A stretch of DNA of 64,000 nucleotides from Polycladomyces abyssicola (GTDB lineage: Bacteria; Bacillota; Bacilli; Thermoactinomycetales; JIR-001): positions 2,282,001 through 2,346,000 of the forward strand of contig NZ_AP024601.1 in assembly GCF_018326425.1 (NCBI RefSeq), given 5' to 3'. Shown piece by piece: positions 44,145 through 54,120 of this stretch. The stretch's first letter is position 1. Every line of letters begins with the position of its first letter. The position numbers and the translations under genes are program-made. A model generated the notes under the pieces. It worked only from the letters and a program-made list of their open reading frames with translations. It was not told the DNA's origin and made no database searches.

Positions 44145-44918
44145 CTATTTCGCTGTTGAACCACCATCAACCGCGAGGACCTGACCAGTTACGAAATCGG
44201 AGGCAGCTGAGGCGAAATACAGAGCCGCGCCTTGCAGATCGCGTTCTCCGCCGACCCGGCGCAGCGGCGTAGCCGCGATGATCCGGTCGTAACCGCGCTC
44301 CAGCACAACTTTCGTCATCTTAGTGGGAAAGAAACCTGGCGCGATCGCATTGACATAAATGTTGTAGCTGGCCCATTTCACAGCCAGATCTCTGGTCAGC
44401 GTGATAACCCCGCCTTTGCTTGCATTGTAACCGACCGCGTCCAATGCCTCCGGCTCGGAACCTCGCAATCCGGCCACAGACGCGATGTTAATGATCTTGC
44501 CGCCCCCCTGATCTCGCATGTGACGACCGACAGCCTGAGACATCAGGAATGTGCCTGTCAGGTTGGTCTGGATCACCTTTTGCCACGCTTCATAGGGCAT
44601 GTCAAAAGCCGGCGCTCCCCAAGAGGTACCGGAATTGTTGACCAGGATATCGATACGGCCGTAACGTTCGATGGTCTTGGAGACCACTTCGTTCACCGAG
44701 TCAGGGTTGGTGACATCCAATGCAAGAGCGAAAGCCTCTCCACCCTGTGCCTCCAGCTCAGCTTTCACTTGTTCACAGTTCTCTACCCTTCGGGAACAGA
44801 GCACCACTTTCGCACCCGCTTCCACATAAGCCTGAGCAATCTGCTGCCCTAATCCCCTTCCTCCTCCAGTCACGATGGCCACTTTTCCGTCCAAACGAAA
44901 TAAATCGAGTACGGTCAA
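44145..44918 (-). CDS. Short-chain dehydrogenase/reductase (SDR)
   Basis: 257 residues. NAD-binding TGGGRGLG, NNSG, and the catalytic Ser-Tyr-Lys (IASVAG, YNASK). Likely oxidises a 3-hydroxyacyl-CoA or other alcohol in the pathway. No ATG near the N-terminus; a TTG at 44918 with GAGGTG 6 nt upstream gives a protein starting like other SDRs. The gap of 123 bp to the MaoC gene shows no terminator. Confidence 0.87.
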   Translation of the reverse strand: MTVLDLFRLDGKVAIVTGGGRGLGQQIAQAYVEAGAKVVLCSRRVENCEQVKAELEAQGGEAFALALDVTNPDSVNEVVSKTIERYGRIDILVNNSGTSWGAPAFDMPYEAWQKVIQTNLTGTFLMSQAVGRHMRDQGGGKIINIASVAGLRGSEPEALDAVGYNASKGGVITLTRDLAVKWASYNIYVNAIAPGFFPTKMTKVVLERGYDRIIAATPLRRVGGERDLQGAALYFASAASDFVTGQVLAVDGGSTAK

Positions 44919-45041
44919 CTGTATCACCTCATCCAAGTTGGTTGACAATTAGTAGTGATCTGTCACAACGACGACACTTCCCCGGGAACCACCGACAAGT
45001 ATGGAAGCAGGAAATGGCCTTGGGCCATCACCTGCGTTTTT

Positions 45042-45464
45042 CTAATCCCTGAATACGAGAAAGTCGACGCTACCCTTGGCGACAACCTCCTCCTTTTGGT
45101 TTTTGGCAAAAACGTCGAAGGTGACGAGCTCCCCATCCTCTGTATATTGAGTTTCGACGACTTTACCGCTGATGGTGAGGACGTCGCCGACGAAAACCAT
45201 GCCTGCAAACCGGGTGTAAAAGCGCTGAATGAATCCCTTGTCCAGATAAGGGGTAAAAAGGCGCCCCAAGGTGGCCATGGTCAGCATCCCGTGAGCGATC
45301 ACCCCGGGCAAGCCCGCTTGTTCCGCTGCTTCGTCGATGGTGTGAATCGGGTTGAAATCCCCGGAGGCTCCGGCATATTTGATCAGCTGCAACCTCGTCA
45401 CCGGTGGTAGCGTCACTGGCGGTAGCTCTTGCCCTTTTTGCCACACAGTCGTAACCGGTTTCAT
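45042..45464 (-). CDS. MaoC family dehydratase (C-terminal-type hotdog subunit)
   Basis: 140 residues with the hydratase-2 motif YAGASGDFNPIHTIDEAA and GVIAHGMLTMA. R-specific enoyl-CoA hydratases of this kind act as heterodimers with an FAS1-like N-terminal partner, which is encoded directly upstream with an ATGA overlap. The pair probably hydrates an enoyl-CoA intermediate. Confidence 0.88.
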   Translation of the reverse strand: MKPVTTVWQKGQELPPVTLPPVTRLQLIKYAGASGDFNPIHTIDEAAEQAGLPGVIAHGMLTMATLGRLFTPYLDKGFIQRFYTRFAGMVFVGDVLTISGKVVETQYTEDGELVTFDVFAKNQKEEVVAKGSVDFLVFRD

Positions 45465-45910
45465 CCTGCCATCCCCCTTTTCACCGCTTCGGTGACCACC
45501 ACCGTCGTGGTGGCGGTAAAAATGGGCTCACCTTCCCGGTCCTCCCCGATACGGTCAAAGACCAAAAAGGTGAGGCGGCCACTTTTTCCCTTTTTCTCAG
45601 TAACATCCTTTAACACCGTGTAGCAGGAGACCTCTTCCCCGACAAAGAGGGGACGTTGGTAATGGAATGTTTGATCGCCGTGGATCAGCCCGCTCTCCGG
45701 CAGGATCAAGCCCTCGATCTGGCCATAGTCAAAAGTCATGGGAAAGGTGGGCGGGGCAATCAACCGTCCCCAACGGCTCTTCTTTGCCACTTCCTCGTCG
45801 AAATAGAGAGGATTCAAATCCTGAATCGCTTCGGCAAATCGCTTGACCGCTCCCCGTTCTACCCAGTTGGTCACCGACTCAGAACGCTTACCAATGAAGG
45901 GTTGCCACAT
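45461..45910 (-). CDS. MaoC N-terminal / FAS1-like dehydratase subunit
   Basis: 149 residues; hotdog fold with LNPLYFDEEVAKKSRWGRLIAPPTFP. Partner of the downstream MaoC subunit, coupled by ATGA. This subunit usually lacks the catalytic dyad and shapes the binding tunnel for bulky acyl chains. GAGGTG lies 7 nt before ATG 45910. Confidence 0.85.
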   Translation of the reverse strand: MWQPFIGKRSESVTNWVERGAVKRFAEAIQDLNPLYFDEEVAKKSRWGRLIAPPTFPMTFDYGQIEGLILPESGLIHGDQTFHYQRPLFVGEEVSCYTVLKDVTEKKGKSGRLTFLVFDRIGEDREGEPIFTATTTVVVTEAVKRGMAG

Positions 45911-45927
45911 GGGATTCACCTCGCGGA

Positions 45928-46686
45928 TCAATCTCTGGGTCCTCCGGCTACATACAGCACCTGGCCGTTGACAAAAGATGCCTCTTCCGAGGCGAAGAAA
46001 AGGCAAGCAGTGGCGATATCCTCCGGCTTTCCTACTCTTCCTACCGGTATCTCTTTCATCCATTCCTCCACGAGCTTGTCAAAATACACCCCGATCCGGG
46101 CCGCCGTCGCCCTGGTCATCTCGGTATCGATAAAGCCGGGGGCGACGGCGTTGCAGGTGATGCCGAATTTCCCCAGCTCGATGGCCAAGGTCTTGGTGAA
46201 GCCTTGTAGGCCCGCCTTGGCGGCAGCGTAGTTGGCTTGACCCCTGTTCCCTAAGGCGGAGGTGGAGGAGATGTTGATGATGCGACCATACTTTTGCTCA
46301 ACCATATACTTCTGAGCCGCCCTGCTGCAGAAGAAAGCTCCCTTCAGGTGGACGTTCATCACCGTCTCCCAATCCTCGTCGGTCATTTTAAAGAGGAGGT
46401 TGTCCCGGATCACTCCAGCGTTGTTCACCAGGATATCCAAGCGGCCGTAGCGGTTCACCGTCTCCTCGACGGCCGCCTCCACTTGGTCGCGGTCAGCCAC
46501 GTCCACCCTGGTGGCAAAGACCGTAAGCCCCTCCTTTTCCAGCTCTTCAGCAGAGGCGTGCACCCCTGCTTCATCGATATCCGTCAAGCACACCTTGGCT
46601 CCTTCTTGGGCGAAGCGCCGGGCGATCGCTTTGCCGATCCCCCGGCCGGCTCCCGTGATAAAGGCGACGCGGTCCTTCAGACGCAT
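45928..46686 (-). CDS. SDR, 3-oxoacyl-ACP/CoA reductase-like
   Basis: 252 residues, FabG-like: TGAGRGIG, NNAGVIRD, INISSTSALG, YAAAK. In a catabolic operon it more likely oxidises 3-hydroxyacyl-CoA than serves fatty acid synthesis. A GAGGAGG ribosome binding site precedes ATG 46686; 11 bp from the preceding gene. Confidence 0.87.
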   Translation of the reverse strand: MRLKDRVAFITGAGRGIGKAIARRFAQEGAKVCLTDIDEAGVHASAEELEKEGLTVFATRVDVADRDQVEAAVEETVNRYGRLDILVNNAGVIRDNLLFKMTDEDWETVMNVHLKGAFFCSRAAQKYMVEQKYGRIINISSTSALGNRGQANYAAAKAGLQGFTKTLAIELGKFGITCNAVAPGFIDTEMTRATAARIGVYFDKLVEEWMKEIPVGRVGKPEDIATACLFFASEEASFVNGQVLYVAGGPRD

Positions 46687-46697
46687 ATGATTCCTCC

Positions 46698-47480
46698 TCA
46701 CTTACCAATAAAGTTGGGCTTCCGTTTCTCGAAAAAAGCAGCGATTGCTTCCTTATGATCCGCTGACCTGCCGCAAGCCGCCTGGAACTCGGCTTCCCGG
46801 TTCAGCGCAGTGGCCAGGTCGCTTTCAAAGCTTTGCCACAACATCCTCTTGCTCAAGCCGAGGGCCTTGGTGGGGGCTTGGATCAAGCGCCGTGCGAAGG
46901 CTTTCGCCTCTTTGACCAGTTCTTCATCCACCACCACTTTGTTGACCAACCCGATGCGGTATGCCTCCTCAGCGTCCACCGGCTCCCCGGTCATGGTCAT
47001 CTCCATCGCCCGGCTCAGACCGATAATCCGGGGAAGGAAGAAGGAGGTACCGGCGTCGGGAACCAAGCCGATATTGATAAAGGCCATGCAGTACTTGGAG
47101 CTGGCAGCGGCGATGCGGAAGTCGCAGGCGAGAGCCACGCCCAAACCCGCCCCGTAAACCGGGCCGTGAAGGGCGGCGACAAAGGGTTTCTCGATTTCCT
47201 GGATCTTGAGCAAGAGTTGGTTATAGGTCTTCCTGAGGTACTCCCCGAGATCTACTTCCCCGGTTGCCTCCTTGATCACTTTGATGTCTGCACCAGCACT
47301 GAACCCCCGGCCGCTCCCAGTCAGAAGGATGCAATGAACATCGGCGTCTTCCGCTGCCAGGTTCACCGCTTGATAAACCTCTTCATGCATCTGCTCGTCG
47401 AAAGCGTTCAGCGCCTGGGGACGGTTCAGCGTGATTGTTGCCAGCCCTTCCTCTTTTTCAAAAAGGATCGTCTCAAACAT
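46698..47480 (-). CDS. Enoyl-CoA hydratase/isomerase (crotonase family)
   Basis: 260 residues. TLNRPQALNAFD at the N-terminus, GRGFSAGADIK forming the oxyanion hole, HGPVYGAGLGVALACDFR, and INIGLVPDAGTSFFL, where the position of the usual second Glu is an Asp/other residue, as in PaaG-type isomerases. AAAGGAG lies 8 nt before ATG. Hydrates or isomerises unsaturated acyl-CoA. Confidence 0.88.
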   Translation of the reverse strand: MFETILFEKEEGLATITLNRPQALNAFDEQMHEEVYQAVNLAAEDADVHCILLTGSGRGFSAGADIKVIKEATGEVDLGEYLRKTYNQLLLKIQEIEKPFVAALHGPVYGAGLGVALACDFRIAAASSKYCMAFINIGLVPDAGTSFFLPRIIGLSRAMEMTMTGEPVDAEEAYRIGLVNKVVVDEELVKEAKAFARRLIQAPTKALGLSKRMLWQSFESDLATALNREAEFQAACGRSADHKEAIAAFFEKRKPNFIGK

Positions 47481-47537
47481 GGGTCAGGCTCCTTTCATTC
47501 ATATTTTTATGGTGCATAGTGATTGACCTTTCCTGGT

Positions 47538-48599
47538 CTACCGTTTTCCGGCCCGGATTAAACCAGCGGCGTGTCGGATTAGATGGCGCACCCACTCTCC
47601 GAAGGAGGCAAACCGCTTATCCTTCGTCTGCCCCCTTCTCCAGCGAGCGTAGATCTGCTGCAGGATCACCGCATTTTTGAAATAGGCGAAGGTCATGTAA
47701 AAGTGCATGGAAGAGAGGTCACGGCCGCTCTTTCGGGCATATTGCTCAATAAATTCCTCCCGGGAGATAAAGCCGGGGTAAGTAGTCACCGTGGGCAGAA
47801 CATGGGTTAGCTCCTCGGGATCATCCGGCCTTACCCAATAGCTTAAAGCCACAGCCAGGTCAAAGAGGGGATCACCGATGGTGGTCATCTCCCAATCCAG
47901 TACAGCCACAGGTTGGGCCACATCCTCCGGATCCCACAGGATGTTGTTTAGCTTGTAATCGTTGTGGATTACCGTAGGAGCAGGACTCTCAGGCACGTTA
48001 TCCAACAGCCAGCGGACGAGGGGCGCCACCTCCGGGATCTCGTCGGTCTTCGCCTTTTCATACCGCATGATCCACCCCTTCACTTGCCGCTCCAAAAATC
48101 CCGTGGGACGGCCCATGGAGGCTAACCCCGCTTCCCGCCAGTCGATGTCATGGAGCTTCACCAAGGTGTCCACCATCGCCTCGGAAATCCGTCGGCAGAG
48201 ATCCGGTGTCGGCTTCACCCCTGGAGGGAAGGCATCATCGATGACGACACCCCGCCGGTGTTCCATTACATAGAAGGCAGCACCCAAGACGGAAACATCC
48301 CGGCAGATCACATAGGGCTTCGGTGCCAAGGGAAAAACGGGATGAAGCTTCTCCAGGAGCATTGCTTCCCGCTCCATGTCATGCGCCTTAGGCGGCAACG
48401 GACCCAAGGGGGGACGACGCAGCACCGCCTCCCACTCCCCGATCCGGATGAAATAGGTCAGGTTGGAAGCCCCGGTGGGATACTGCCGCACCTCCATGGG
48501 GACATCCGCCAGGCCGTCGATGTGTTCTCTTAAGAAACAAGCCACCTTATCCCGGTCAAATTCCTCCCCTTCGCGAACGGGAATCGTCTTATCCTCCAT
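47538..48599 (-). CDS. APH-like phosphotransferase (ACAD10/11 kinase-domain / LvaA type)
   Basis: 353 residues with the protein-kinase-like phosphotransferase fold: VIHNDYKLNNILWDP (Brenner-like catalytic Asp and Asn) and VLDWEMTTIGDP (metal Asp). In mammalian ACAD10/11 and bacterial levulinate degradation, kinases of this type phosphorylate the 4-hydroxyl of 4-hydroxyacyl-CoA. The ACAD10/11-type dehydrogenase in the same operon supports that role here. GGAGG lies 7 nt before ATG 48599; overlaps the ComB-like gene by 11 bp. Confidence 0.85.
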   Translation of the reverse strand: MEDKTIPVREGEEFDRDKVACFLREHIDGLADVPMEVRQYPTGASNLTYFIRIGEWEAVLRRPPLGPLPPKAHDMEREAMLLEKLHPVFPLAPKPYVICRDVSVLGAAFYVMEHRRGVVIDDAFPPGVKPTPDLCRRISEAMVDTLVKLHDIDWREAGLASMGRPTGFLERQVKGWIMRYEKAKTDEIPEVAPLVRWLLDNVPESPAPTVIHNDYKLNNILWDPEDVAQPVAVLDWEMTTIGDPLFDLAVALSYWVRPDDPEELTHVLPTVTTYPGFISREEFIEQYARKSGRDLSSMHFYMTFAYFKNAVILQQIYARWRRGQTKDKRFASFGEWVRHLIRHAAGLIRAGKR

Positions 48600-49335
48600 G
48601 TGCTTCCCTCCAATCCACTTTGCTCTGTAGCGGCACGAGCAGCCCATCTTGTAAGACGACCAATGTATCGCTGGCCCCTACTTCCCCCGTATGGCGGAAG
48701 ACGTGGGTCAGCCCTTCTCGTTCAAACCACCGGCCTACCCGCCCCTTTCTCAAAAGAGAGTGAATGTCTTCCCGGTGGCTGACGCCCAATTGCTGCAGCA
48801 ACAAGCTGGTATCGTCCAAATCCCACCCGGCAAGGTCCATCTCCGCCAAGATGACGGCGGCGCACAAGGTATCTTCAAGGGAAAACCACCCTTGGGAGCC
48901 GGCACAGATCAGCCAAACGGATTCCGTCTCCACCTTCCGCAAGTAACGAGCCACCGCCGGGGCATTGCGAAGGCAAGCGATCAACAGTTCGTCGGCAGTT
49001 TTGGCGCGGTGAATCGCCCGAGTGCCGTTTGTGGTGAGAAAGATCACATCTTTGCCCTTCACTTTTTCCGCGGGATATTCATCGGGGAAAGGGCCGCAAT
49101 CGAATCCGTCGACCATAACGCCGCCCTCCTCACCTCCAGTCAGGAGAAGGGGGGAGACCAATTCATCCGCCAACTGACGTGCCTCCTCCAGGCTGCCGGC
49201 GGGCAAGATCCTGCGAGCGCCCGCCTCAATGATGGCAAGTAGCGTCGTTGTCGCCAGGAGGACATCCATGACGACAGCCGTTGCCCCCGTTAGCCTGGCG
49301 GCATCGATCTCTTCTTTTTTCAGCCAGACACGCAT
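48589..49335 (-). CDS. ComB-type 2-phosphosulfolactate phosphatase homologue
   Basis: 248 residues: VVMDVLLATTTL, FDCGPFPDEY, FLTTNGTRAI and LICAGSQGWFSLED match the ComB family, which removes phosphate from 2-phosphosulfolactate (B. subtilis YitC is a related protein). Its presence in an acyl-CoA operon next to a kinase is unexpected; it may dephosphorylate another phospho-acid here. The ribosome binding site is weak, and its end overlaps the kinase gene. Confidence 0.82.
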   Translation of the reverse strand: MRVWLKKEEIDAARLTGATAVVMDVLLATTTLLAIIEAGARRILPAGSLEEARQLADELVSPLLLTGGEEGGVMVDGFDCGPFPDEYPAEKVKGKDVIFLTTNGTRAIHRAKTADELLIACLRNAPAVARYLRKVETESVWLICAGSQGWFSLEDTLCAAVILAEMDLAGWDLDDTSLLLQQLGVSHREDIHSLLRKGRVGRWFEREGLTHVFRHTGEVGASDTLVVLQDGLLVPLQSKVDWREAHGG

Positions 49336-49362
49336 TTTTTTGCCAATGGTATTCAGCTCCTA

Positions 49363-51066
49363 TTACGCTTTTTGCTGCTTCAAAGCTTCCTCCCTCGCCT
49401 GGTCTCTGAGCTGCCGGCGAAGGAATTTGCCCGTGGCCGTCTTGGGCAATTCCTTCAGAAAGACGATCTCCCGGGGGTACTTGTAATCCGCCATCCGCTC
49501 CTTACAGAATTGGATCAACTCCTCCTCCGTTACCTCAAACCCTTCCTTAAGAGAAACATAAGCTCTTACCGTCTCCCCTCGGTAAGGGTGGGGAACGCCG
49601 ACCACCGCCGCCTCCTTCACAGCGGGATGCTGATACAGGACGTCCTCCACATCCCGAGGCCACACCTTGAAGCCGGAGGCGATGATCATGTCCTTTTTCC
49701 GGTCAACAACGTAAAACCAGCCCTTTTCATCCATCTTGACCACGTCTCCGGTGAGGAACCATCCGTCGTGGAAGGCTTTTTTCGTCTCATCGGGCTTGTT
49801 CCAGTAACCGGCGAAGATCATCGGACCCCGCACGGCAAATTCTCCTTTCTCCCCGGCGGCGACCTCCTTGGAGGGGTCTGCGAGGTCCACCAGCTTCGCT
49901 TCGCAGTTGGGGACGGGAATGCCCACCGACAGGGCTCCACTCTCTGGATCTACCGGCGCTCGGGCACCAAAGGGCACGGCGTGGGTGGGGGAGTTGCTTT
50001 CTGTCAGCCCGTAAATGTTGTGGATATAAATGCCGAACTTCTCCATAAACTGATCGGTGATGCTGGGGGCGATGGGAGCACCACCGCTATAGCATTTTTT
50101 CAAAGAAGAAAGATCGACCTTTTCAGCATCGGGATGGTTCATCAGGGCGATGTAGACAGTGATGGAGCCTACAGTGAAGGTGGGCCGCCACTTTTCGACG
50201 AGACGCAGCATCTCCTTGACGTCAAATCGATGGAACAGCACCAGGGGGATACCGGCAAGGCCCGCCACGGCGATATGGCCCACGATGCCGGTGATGTGGA
50301 ACAAAGGGGCCACACCCAACACGCAGTCCTCGTCTCCCAGCTGCATCCAGGTTCGATACACCTCAGCGTTAAACGCGATGTTCTTGTGAAGGCTTTTTGC
50401 CCCCTTGGGAAGGCCCGTGGTGCCGGAGGTGTACACCAAGTAGGCGATGTCCTCAGGGGTGACCTCCTCCCGGGGGGTTTTTCGGTTCAACCTCTTTTGC
50501 ACCGCCTTTATCATGTCGGTGGTTTCGGCAAACTGCTGCTTATCAGAGTTTTCGAGCAGGATGATGGATTCCTTCATCCCCTTCGGAAGCAGGTCAGCCT
50601 CATGGGTGGTGACCACGTGTTCCACCATGGTCTTCGCCACCACTTGCTTGGCCACTGCTGCGTAGAGGGACTCCAGACAGATCAAAACCTTTGCGCCGGA
50701 GTCGTTTAAGTGGTACTCCAACTCCTTTTCCTTGAACATCGGATTGAGGGGTACCATGATCGCGCCGCGCTTCCAGGCGCCGTACTGGGCGATGAGGAAC
50801 TGGGGGTTGTTCTGCATGTAGACAGCCACCCGATCCCCTTTGCCCACTCCCCATTCCGCCAGGAGAACAGCGAAGGCTTCTGCCATGTCATCCAGCTCCT
50901 GATAGGAAATGGAGTGATCGAAATAATGGACAGCAGCCTGCTCAGGACGCCGCTTCACCGACTCTTCGAAACAACCGATCATACTCATTTTCGGCAGAGG
51001 AAGTTTCTGTGGAACATAAGGAGGGTACGATGCAAGCCAGGGTTTGTCTGCGTAAGGAGAAGACAT
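49363..51066 (-). CDS. AMP-forming acyl-CoA ligase (long-chain-type)
   Basis: 567 residues: YTSGTTGLPKGAK, YGLTESN, WFLTGDVVKMDE, and the C-terminal Lys in PKTATGKFLRR. Activates the carboxylic acid entering the pathway. GGAGG lies 7 nt before ATG 51066; 27 bp from the ComB-like gene. Confidence 0.9.
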   Translation of the reverse strand: MSSPYADKPWLASYPPYVPQKLPLPKMSMIGCFEESVKRRPEQAAVHYFDHSISYQELDDMAEAFAVLLAEWGVGKGDRVAVYMQNNPQFLIAQYGAWKRGAIMVPLNPMFKEKELEYHLNDSGAKVLICLESLYAAVAKQVVAKTMVEHVVTTHEADLLPKGMKESIILLENSDKQQFAETTDMIKAVQKRLNRKTPREEVTPEDIAYLVYTSGTTGLPKGAKSLHKNIAFNAEVYRTWMQLGDEDCVLGVAPLFHITGIVGHIAVAGLAGIPLVLFHRFDVKEMLRLVEKWRPTFTVGSITVYIALMNHPDAEKVDLSSLKKCYSGGAPIAPSITDQFMEKFGIYIHNIYGLTESNSPTHAVPFGARAPVDPESGALSVGIPVPNCEAKLVDLADPSKEVAAGEKGEFAVRGPMIFAGYWNKPDETKKAFHDGWFLTGDVVKMDEKGWFYVVDRKKDMIIASGFKVWPRDVEDVLYQHPAVKEAAVVGVPHPYRGETVRAYVSLKEGFEVTEEELIQFCKERMADYKYPREIVFLKELPKTATGKFLRRQLRDQAREEALKQQKA

Positions 51067-51082
51067 GTTGATCCCTCCTGTT

Positions 51083-51838
51083 TCATCGTTTAAAGGCGGC
51101 CGCCCCGTCGTCCACAAACAGGACGGATCCGTTGACAAAGGAAGCGTCATCGCTGGCGAGAAAGGACACCACCTTAGCCACTTCCACGGGATTTGCCGCC
51201 CTTCCGCGCATTTGCGCTTTTTCCACCGCTTGCCAAACTTCGGAGCGCTCTTTCAACGGCTGGACAATCTCCGTATCCACCAATCCCGGAGCGATGGCTA
51301 CGACGCGGATGTTGTAGGGTGCCAGCTCCAAGGCAGCCACTTTGGTCATCATCACGACGGCGCTCTTGCTGGTATGATAGGGAAAATATTTACGGTCGGC
51401 GATAAAGCCGTAAATGGAGGCGGTATTGATAATGACACCTCCGTTTTCCTTCATCGCCTTTCCCGCCGCCTTGATGCCATAGAAAACCCCGTGCTGATTG
51501 ACGTCCACGGTACGGTGATATTCATCCACCGGCAAATCCAAAAGAGACACACGCCGGTTGACGACGCCGGCGTTGTTGAACATGATGTCCAACTTGCCAA
51601 AGTGGTGGAGCGTATCCTGAACCAACTCTTTCACGCTGTCGTATAGAGAGGTGTCTGCCCGGAAGAAGCGTGCGCATCCTCCTTCCGCTTCAATCTCAGC
51701 CACTGTCCGCTCCCCGTTGGCACGGTCGAGATCCGCCACAACCACCTTGGCTCCCTCCCGGGCCAGCTCTTTGGCGGCGGCGCTTCCGATCCCCTTTGCC
51801 CCGCCGGTGACGATCGCCACTTTATCCTTTAACCGCAT
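51083..51838 (-). CDS. Short-chain dehydrogenase/reductase
   Basis: 251 residues: TGGAKGIG, NNAGVVNRR, NTASIYGF, YHTSK. One of three SDRs in the operon, each different; this one may oxidise a hydroxy group before or during chain shortening (LvaD-like role is possible). GGAGG lies 7 nt before ATG 51838. Confidence 0.87.
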   Translation of the reverse strand: MRLKDKVAIVTGGAKGIGSAAAKELAREGAKVVVADLDRANGERTVAEIEAEGGCARFFRADTSLYDSVKELVQDTLHHFGKLDIMFNNAGVVNRRVSLLDLPVDEYHRTVDVNQHGVFYGIKAAGKAMKENGGVIINTASIYGFIADRKYFPYHTSKSAVVMMTKVAALELAPYNIRVVAIAPGLVDTEIVQPLKERSEVWQAVEKAQMRGRAANPVEVAKVVSFLASDDASFVNGSVLFVDDGAAAFKR

Positions 51839-51885
51839 CGGTTGACCTCCGTTTTTTTGCATTGAAACGGGAGCAGAAGTTTTCG

Positions 51886-52890
51886 CTACACTTCCACCTT
51901 GGTGTGAACGCCGAACATCCGCGCCGGGTTTTTCACCATGATTTGATCGATCTGCTCCTCGGTAACCCCTTTTTCCTTCAGCTGCGGAATAATGTTGTCA
52001 AATACGTGGGTTATATGCCAGTTTTCCAGCAATTTAGCCAACTGATCCGGCCAAACCGGGGGACGGCCCAACCAGACATTCACCGTGTCATGGGAAAGGA
52101 AGATCTGCTTCTCGTAGCCTGCATTGATCAGTCCCAACAGGACAACGAGCTTCTCGGAATCCATCGGCATCCCAACAAATCCCTGGATGCCCATGCGGTC
52201 AAAGCCGACGGAACAGCCCGTCTGCAGCACGCGGATGTGGTAGCCCACATCGGTGTTTCCGTCCATGTGGCCGATGAGGATGCGACTGGGATCCGCCCCT
52301 TCGGAAACGAGGAACTCCGCCTGCTCCGGTCCCATGGTCCCTTCCTGAGTGTGGGTGATGATGGGTACCCCCGTCTCCTGTTGCGCTTTTGCCGCCGCCC
52401 GGAAGAACATCTGCTCGTAATCAGTGATGGCGTTCTTGCTGGAGGCCAGCTTGATTACACCGGCTTTGATGCCGGTTTTGCCGATCCCCTCGGTAATCTC
52501 CTTGATGAACATCTCGTAGATTTCCTGCTCCACATCCGACACCAAATTGCGGAACTTAAAGTAGTTGGGTGCTCCTTCGCCTTCGTAGTAGTACCCGGTG
52601 GAACAGACGATGTTGACCCCCGTCCGCTCGGAAATCTCCTTTAATAATTCGGGGTTCCGGCCACAGTCGTTGGGAGTGGCATCCACGATGGTCTTCACAC
52701 CGTGCGCTTTTGCCTTTTCTACCACCTCGATCCCTTTCTGCAGGGCCGTCTCCCTGTCGAACCCCCCTAAGGTGACATCGCCGTCAAAGCCGGGGTAACC
52801 AAAGACAATATGTTCATGGATCAAGGTTTTGCCCAATTCCTCCGCAGCGATCGGCCCACGAACGGTGTTCACCACATTTGCCATGTTCAT
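51886..52890 (-). CDS. Phosphotriesterase-like lactonase (amidohydrolase superfamily)
   Basis: 334 residues. All five metal ligands of the family are visible: His pair in LIHEHIVF, Lys in VIKLASS, His in ITHTQEG, His in IGHMDGN and Asp in LSHDT. Phosphotriesterase-like lactonases open gamma- or delta-lactones and acyl-homoserine lactones. In this operon the product, a 4- or 5-hydroxy acid, would be the substrate for the acyl-CoA ligases (inference). AAGGAG precedes ATG 52890. Confidence 0.85.
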   Translation of the reverse strand: MNMANVVNTVRGPIAAEELGKTLIHEHIVFGYPGFDGDVTLGGFDRETALQKGIEVVEKAKAHGVKTIVDATPNDCGRNPELLKEISERTGVNIVCSTGYYYEGEGAPNYFKFRNLVSDVEQEIYEMFIKEITEGIGKTGIKAGVIKLASSKNAITDYEQMFFRAAAKAQQETGVPIITHTQEGTMGPEQAEFLVSEGADPSRILIGHMDGNTDVGYHIRVLQTGCSVGFDRMGIQGFVGMPMDSEKLVVLLGLINAGYEKQIFLSHDTVNVWLGRPPVWPDQLAKLLENWHITHVFDNIIPQLKEKGVTEEQIDQIMVKNPARMFGVHTKVEV

Positions 52891-52917
52891 CCCTCTCCTT
52901 TTGGGATTGTGTCCTTT

Positions 52918-54120
52918 TCACTCACCACTGAGCTCCAGGCGGGCTATGGCCCGGCGATGCACCTCGTCGGGGCCATCGGCCAAACGCAGGGTGCGGGCAT
53001 TGGTCCACATGAAGGCGAGGGGGAAATCTTCGCTGACACCGGCAGCACCGAAAGCCTGAATCGCACGATCTATCACTTTGAGAGCCATGTTGGGAGCGAC
53101 CACTTTGATCATGGCGATCTCCTTTTTCGCCACCTTGTTGCCCACGGTATCCATCATATACGCCGCTTTCAGTGTCAACAGACGAGCTTGTTCGATCTCG
53201 ATCCTGGAGTCGGCGATCCACTCCCGGATCACCCCTTGCTCCGACAAGGGCTTGCCAAATGCAACCCGCTCTTTGACGCGGCGAACCATCAGTTCCAAGG
53301 CGCGCTCCGCCGCCCCGATCAGGCGCATACAGTGATGGATCCGTCCCGGTCCCAAGCGCCCCTGGGCGATAGCAAACCCCTTGCCTTCTCCCCAGATGAT
53401 GTTGGAGGCCGGCACGCGCACGTTGTCGTAGGTGATCTCCGCGTGACCGTGGGGGGCGTCATCATAACCAAACACCGGCAGCATTCGCTCGATGCGCACT
53501 CCCGGGGTATCCAGGGGGACGATGATCATCGAATGCTGTTGGTGCTTGGGCGCATCAGGATTGCTCTTACCCATCACGATGGCCACTTTGCACCGGGGGT
53601 CACCGGCACCGGAGGACCACCACTTCCGCCCGTTGATCACATACTCGTCCCCGTCGCGACGGATCGTGGTCTGGATGTTGGTGGCATCTGAAGAAGCTAC
53701 ATCGGGTTCCGTCATGGAGAAGCACGATCGGATCTCCCCGTTTAACAGGGGAATAAGCCACTTCTCCTTCTGCTCCTCGGTCCCATAGCGCTCCAAGACC
53801 TCCATGTTGCCCGTATCCGGGGCGGAGCAGTTAAACACCTCGGGAGCGATGGGGGAGCGGCCCATGATTTCGCACAGGGGAGCATACTCCAAGTTTTTTA
53901 AACCCGCCCCTTTGTCGCTATCCGGCAGAAACAGATTCCACAATCCGGCCTCCTTGGCTTTCGCCTTCATTTCCTCCATCACCGGCGGGACGACCCACCG
54001 CGTTGGGCTATCCCGTAGCTGTTCCACATAGATCCTTTCTGCCGGGTACACCACCTCCTCCATAAAGCGAAGCAACCGCTCTTGATACTCCTTCACCCGA
54101 TCGGAAAACGCGAAATCCAT
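52918..54120 (-). CDS. Acyl-CoA dehydrogenase, ACAD10/11 type
   Basis: 400 residues. [44 protein letters not shown] and [15 protein letters not shown] are hallmarks of the ACAD10/ACAD11 and LvaC branch of the family. In that branch the enzyme works with a kinase to remove a 4-hydroxyl as phosphate, giving an enoyl-CoA. First gene after the sigma-54 promoter; the GGAGG is only 3 nt from ATG 54120. Confidence 0.9.
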   Translation of the reverse strand: MDFAFSDRVKEYQERLLRFMEEVVYPAERIYVEQLRDSPTRWVVPPVMEEMKAKAKEAGLWNLFLPDSDKGAGLKNLEYAPLCEIMGRSPIAPEVFNCSAPDTGNMEVLERYGTEEQKEKWLIPLLNGEIRSCFSMTEPDVASSDATNIQTTIRRDGDEYVINGRKWWSSGAGDPRCKVAIVMGKSNPDAPKHQQHSMIIVPLDTPGVRIERMLPVFGYDDAPHGHAEITYDNVRVPASNIIWGEGKGFAIAQGRLGPGRIHHCMRLIGAAERALELMVRRVKERVAFGKPLSEQGVIREWIADSRIEIEQARLLTLKAAYMMDTVGNKVAKKEIAMIKVVAPNMALKVIDRAIQAFGAAGVSEDFPLAFMWTNARTLRLADGPDEVHRRAIARLELSGE

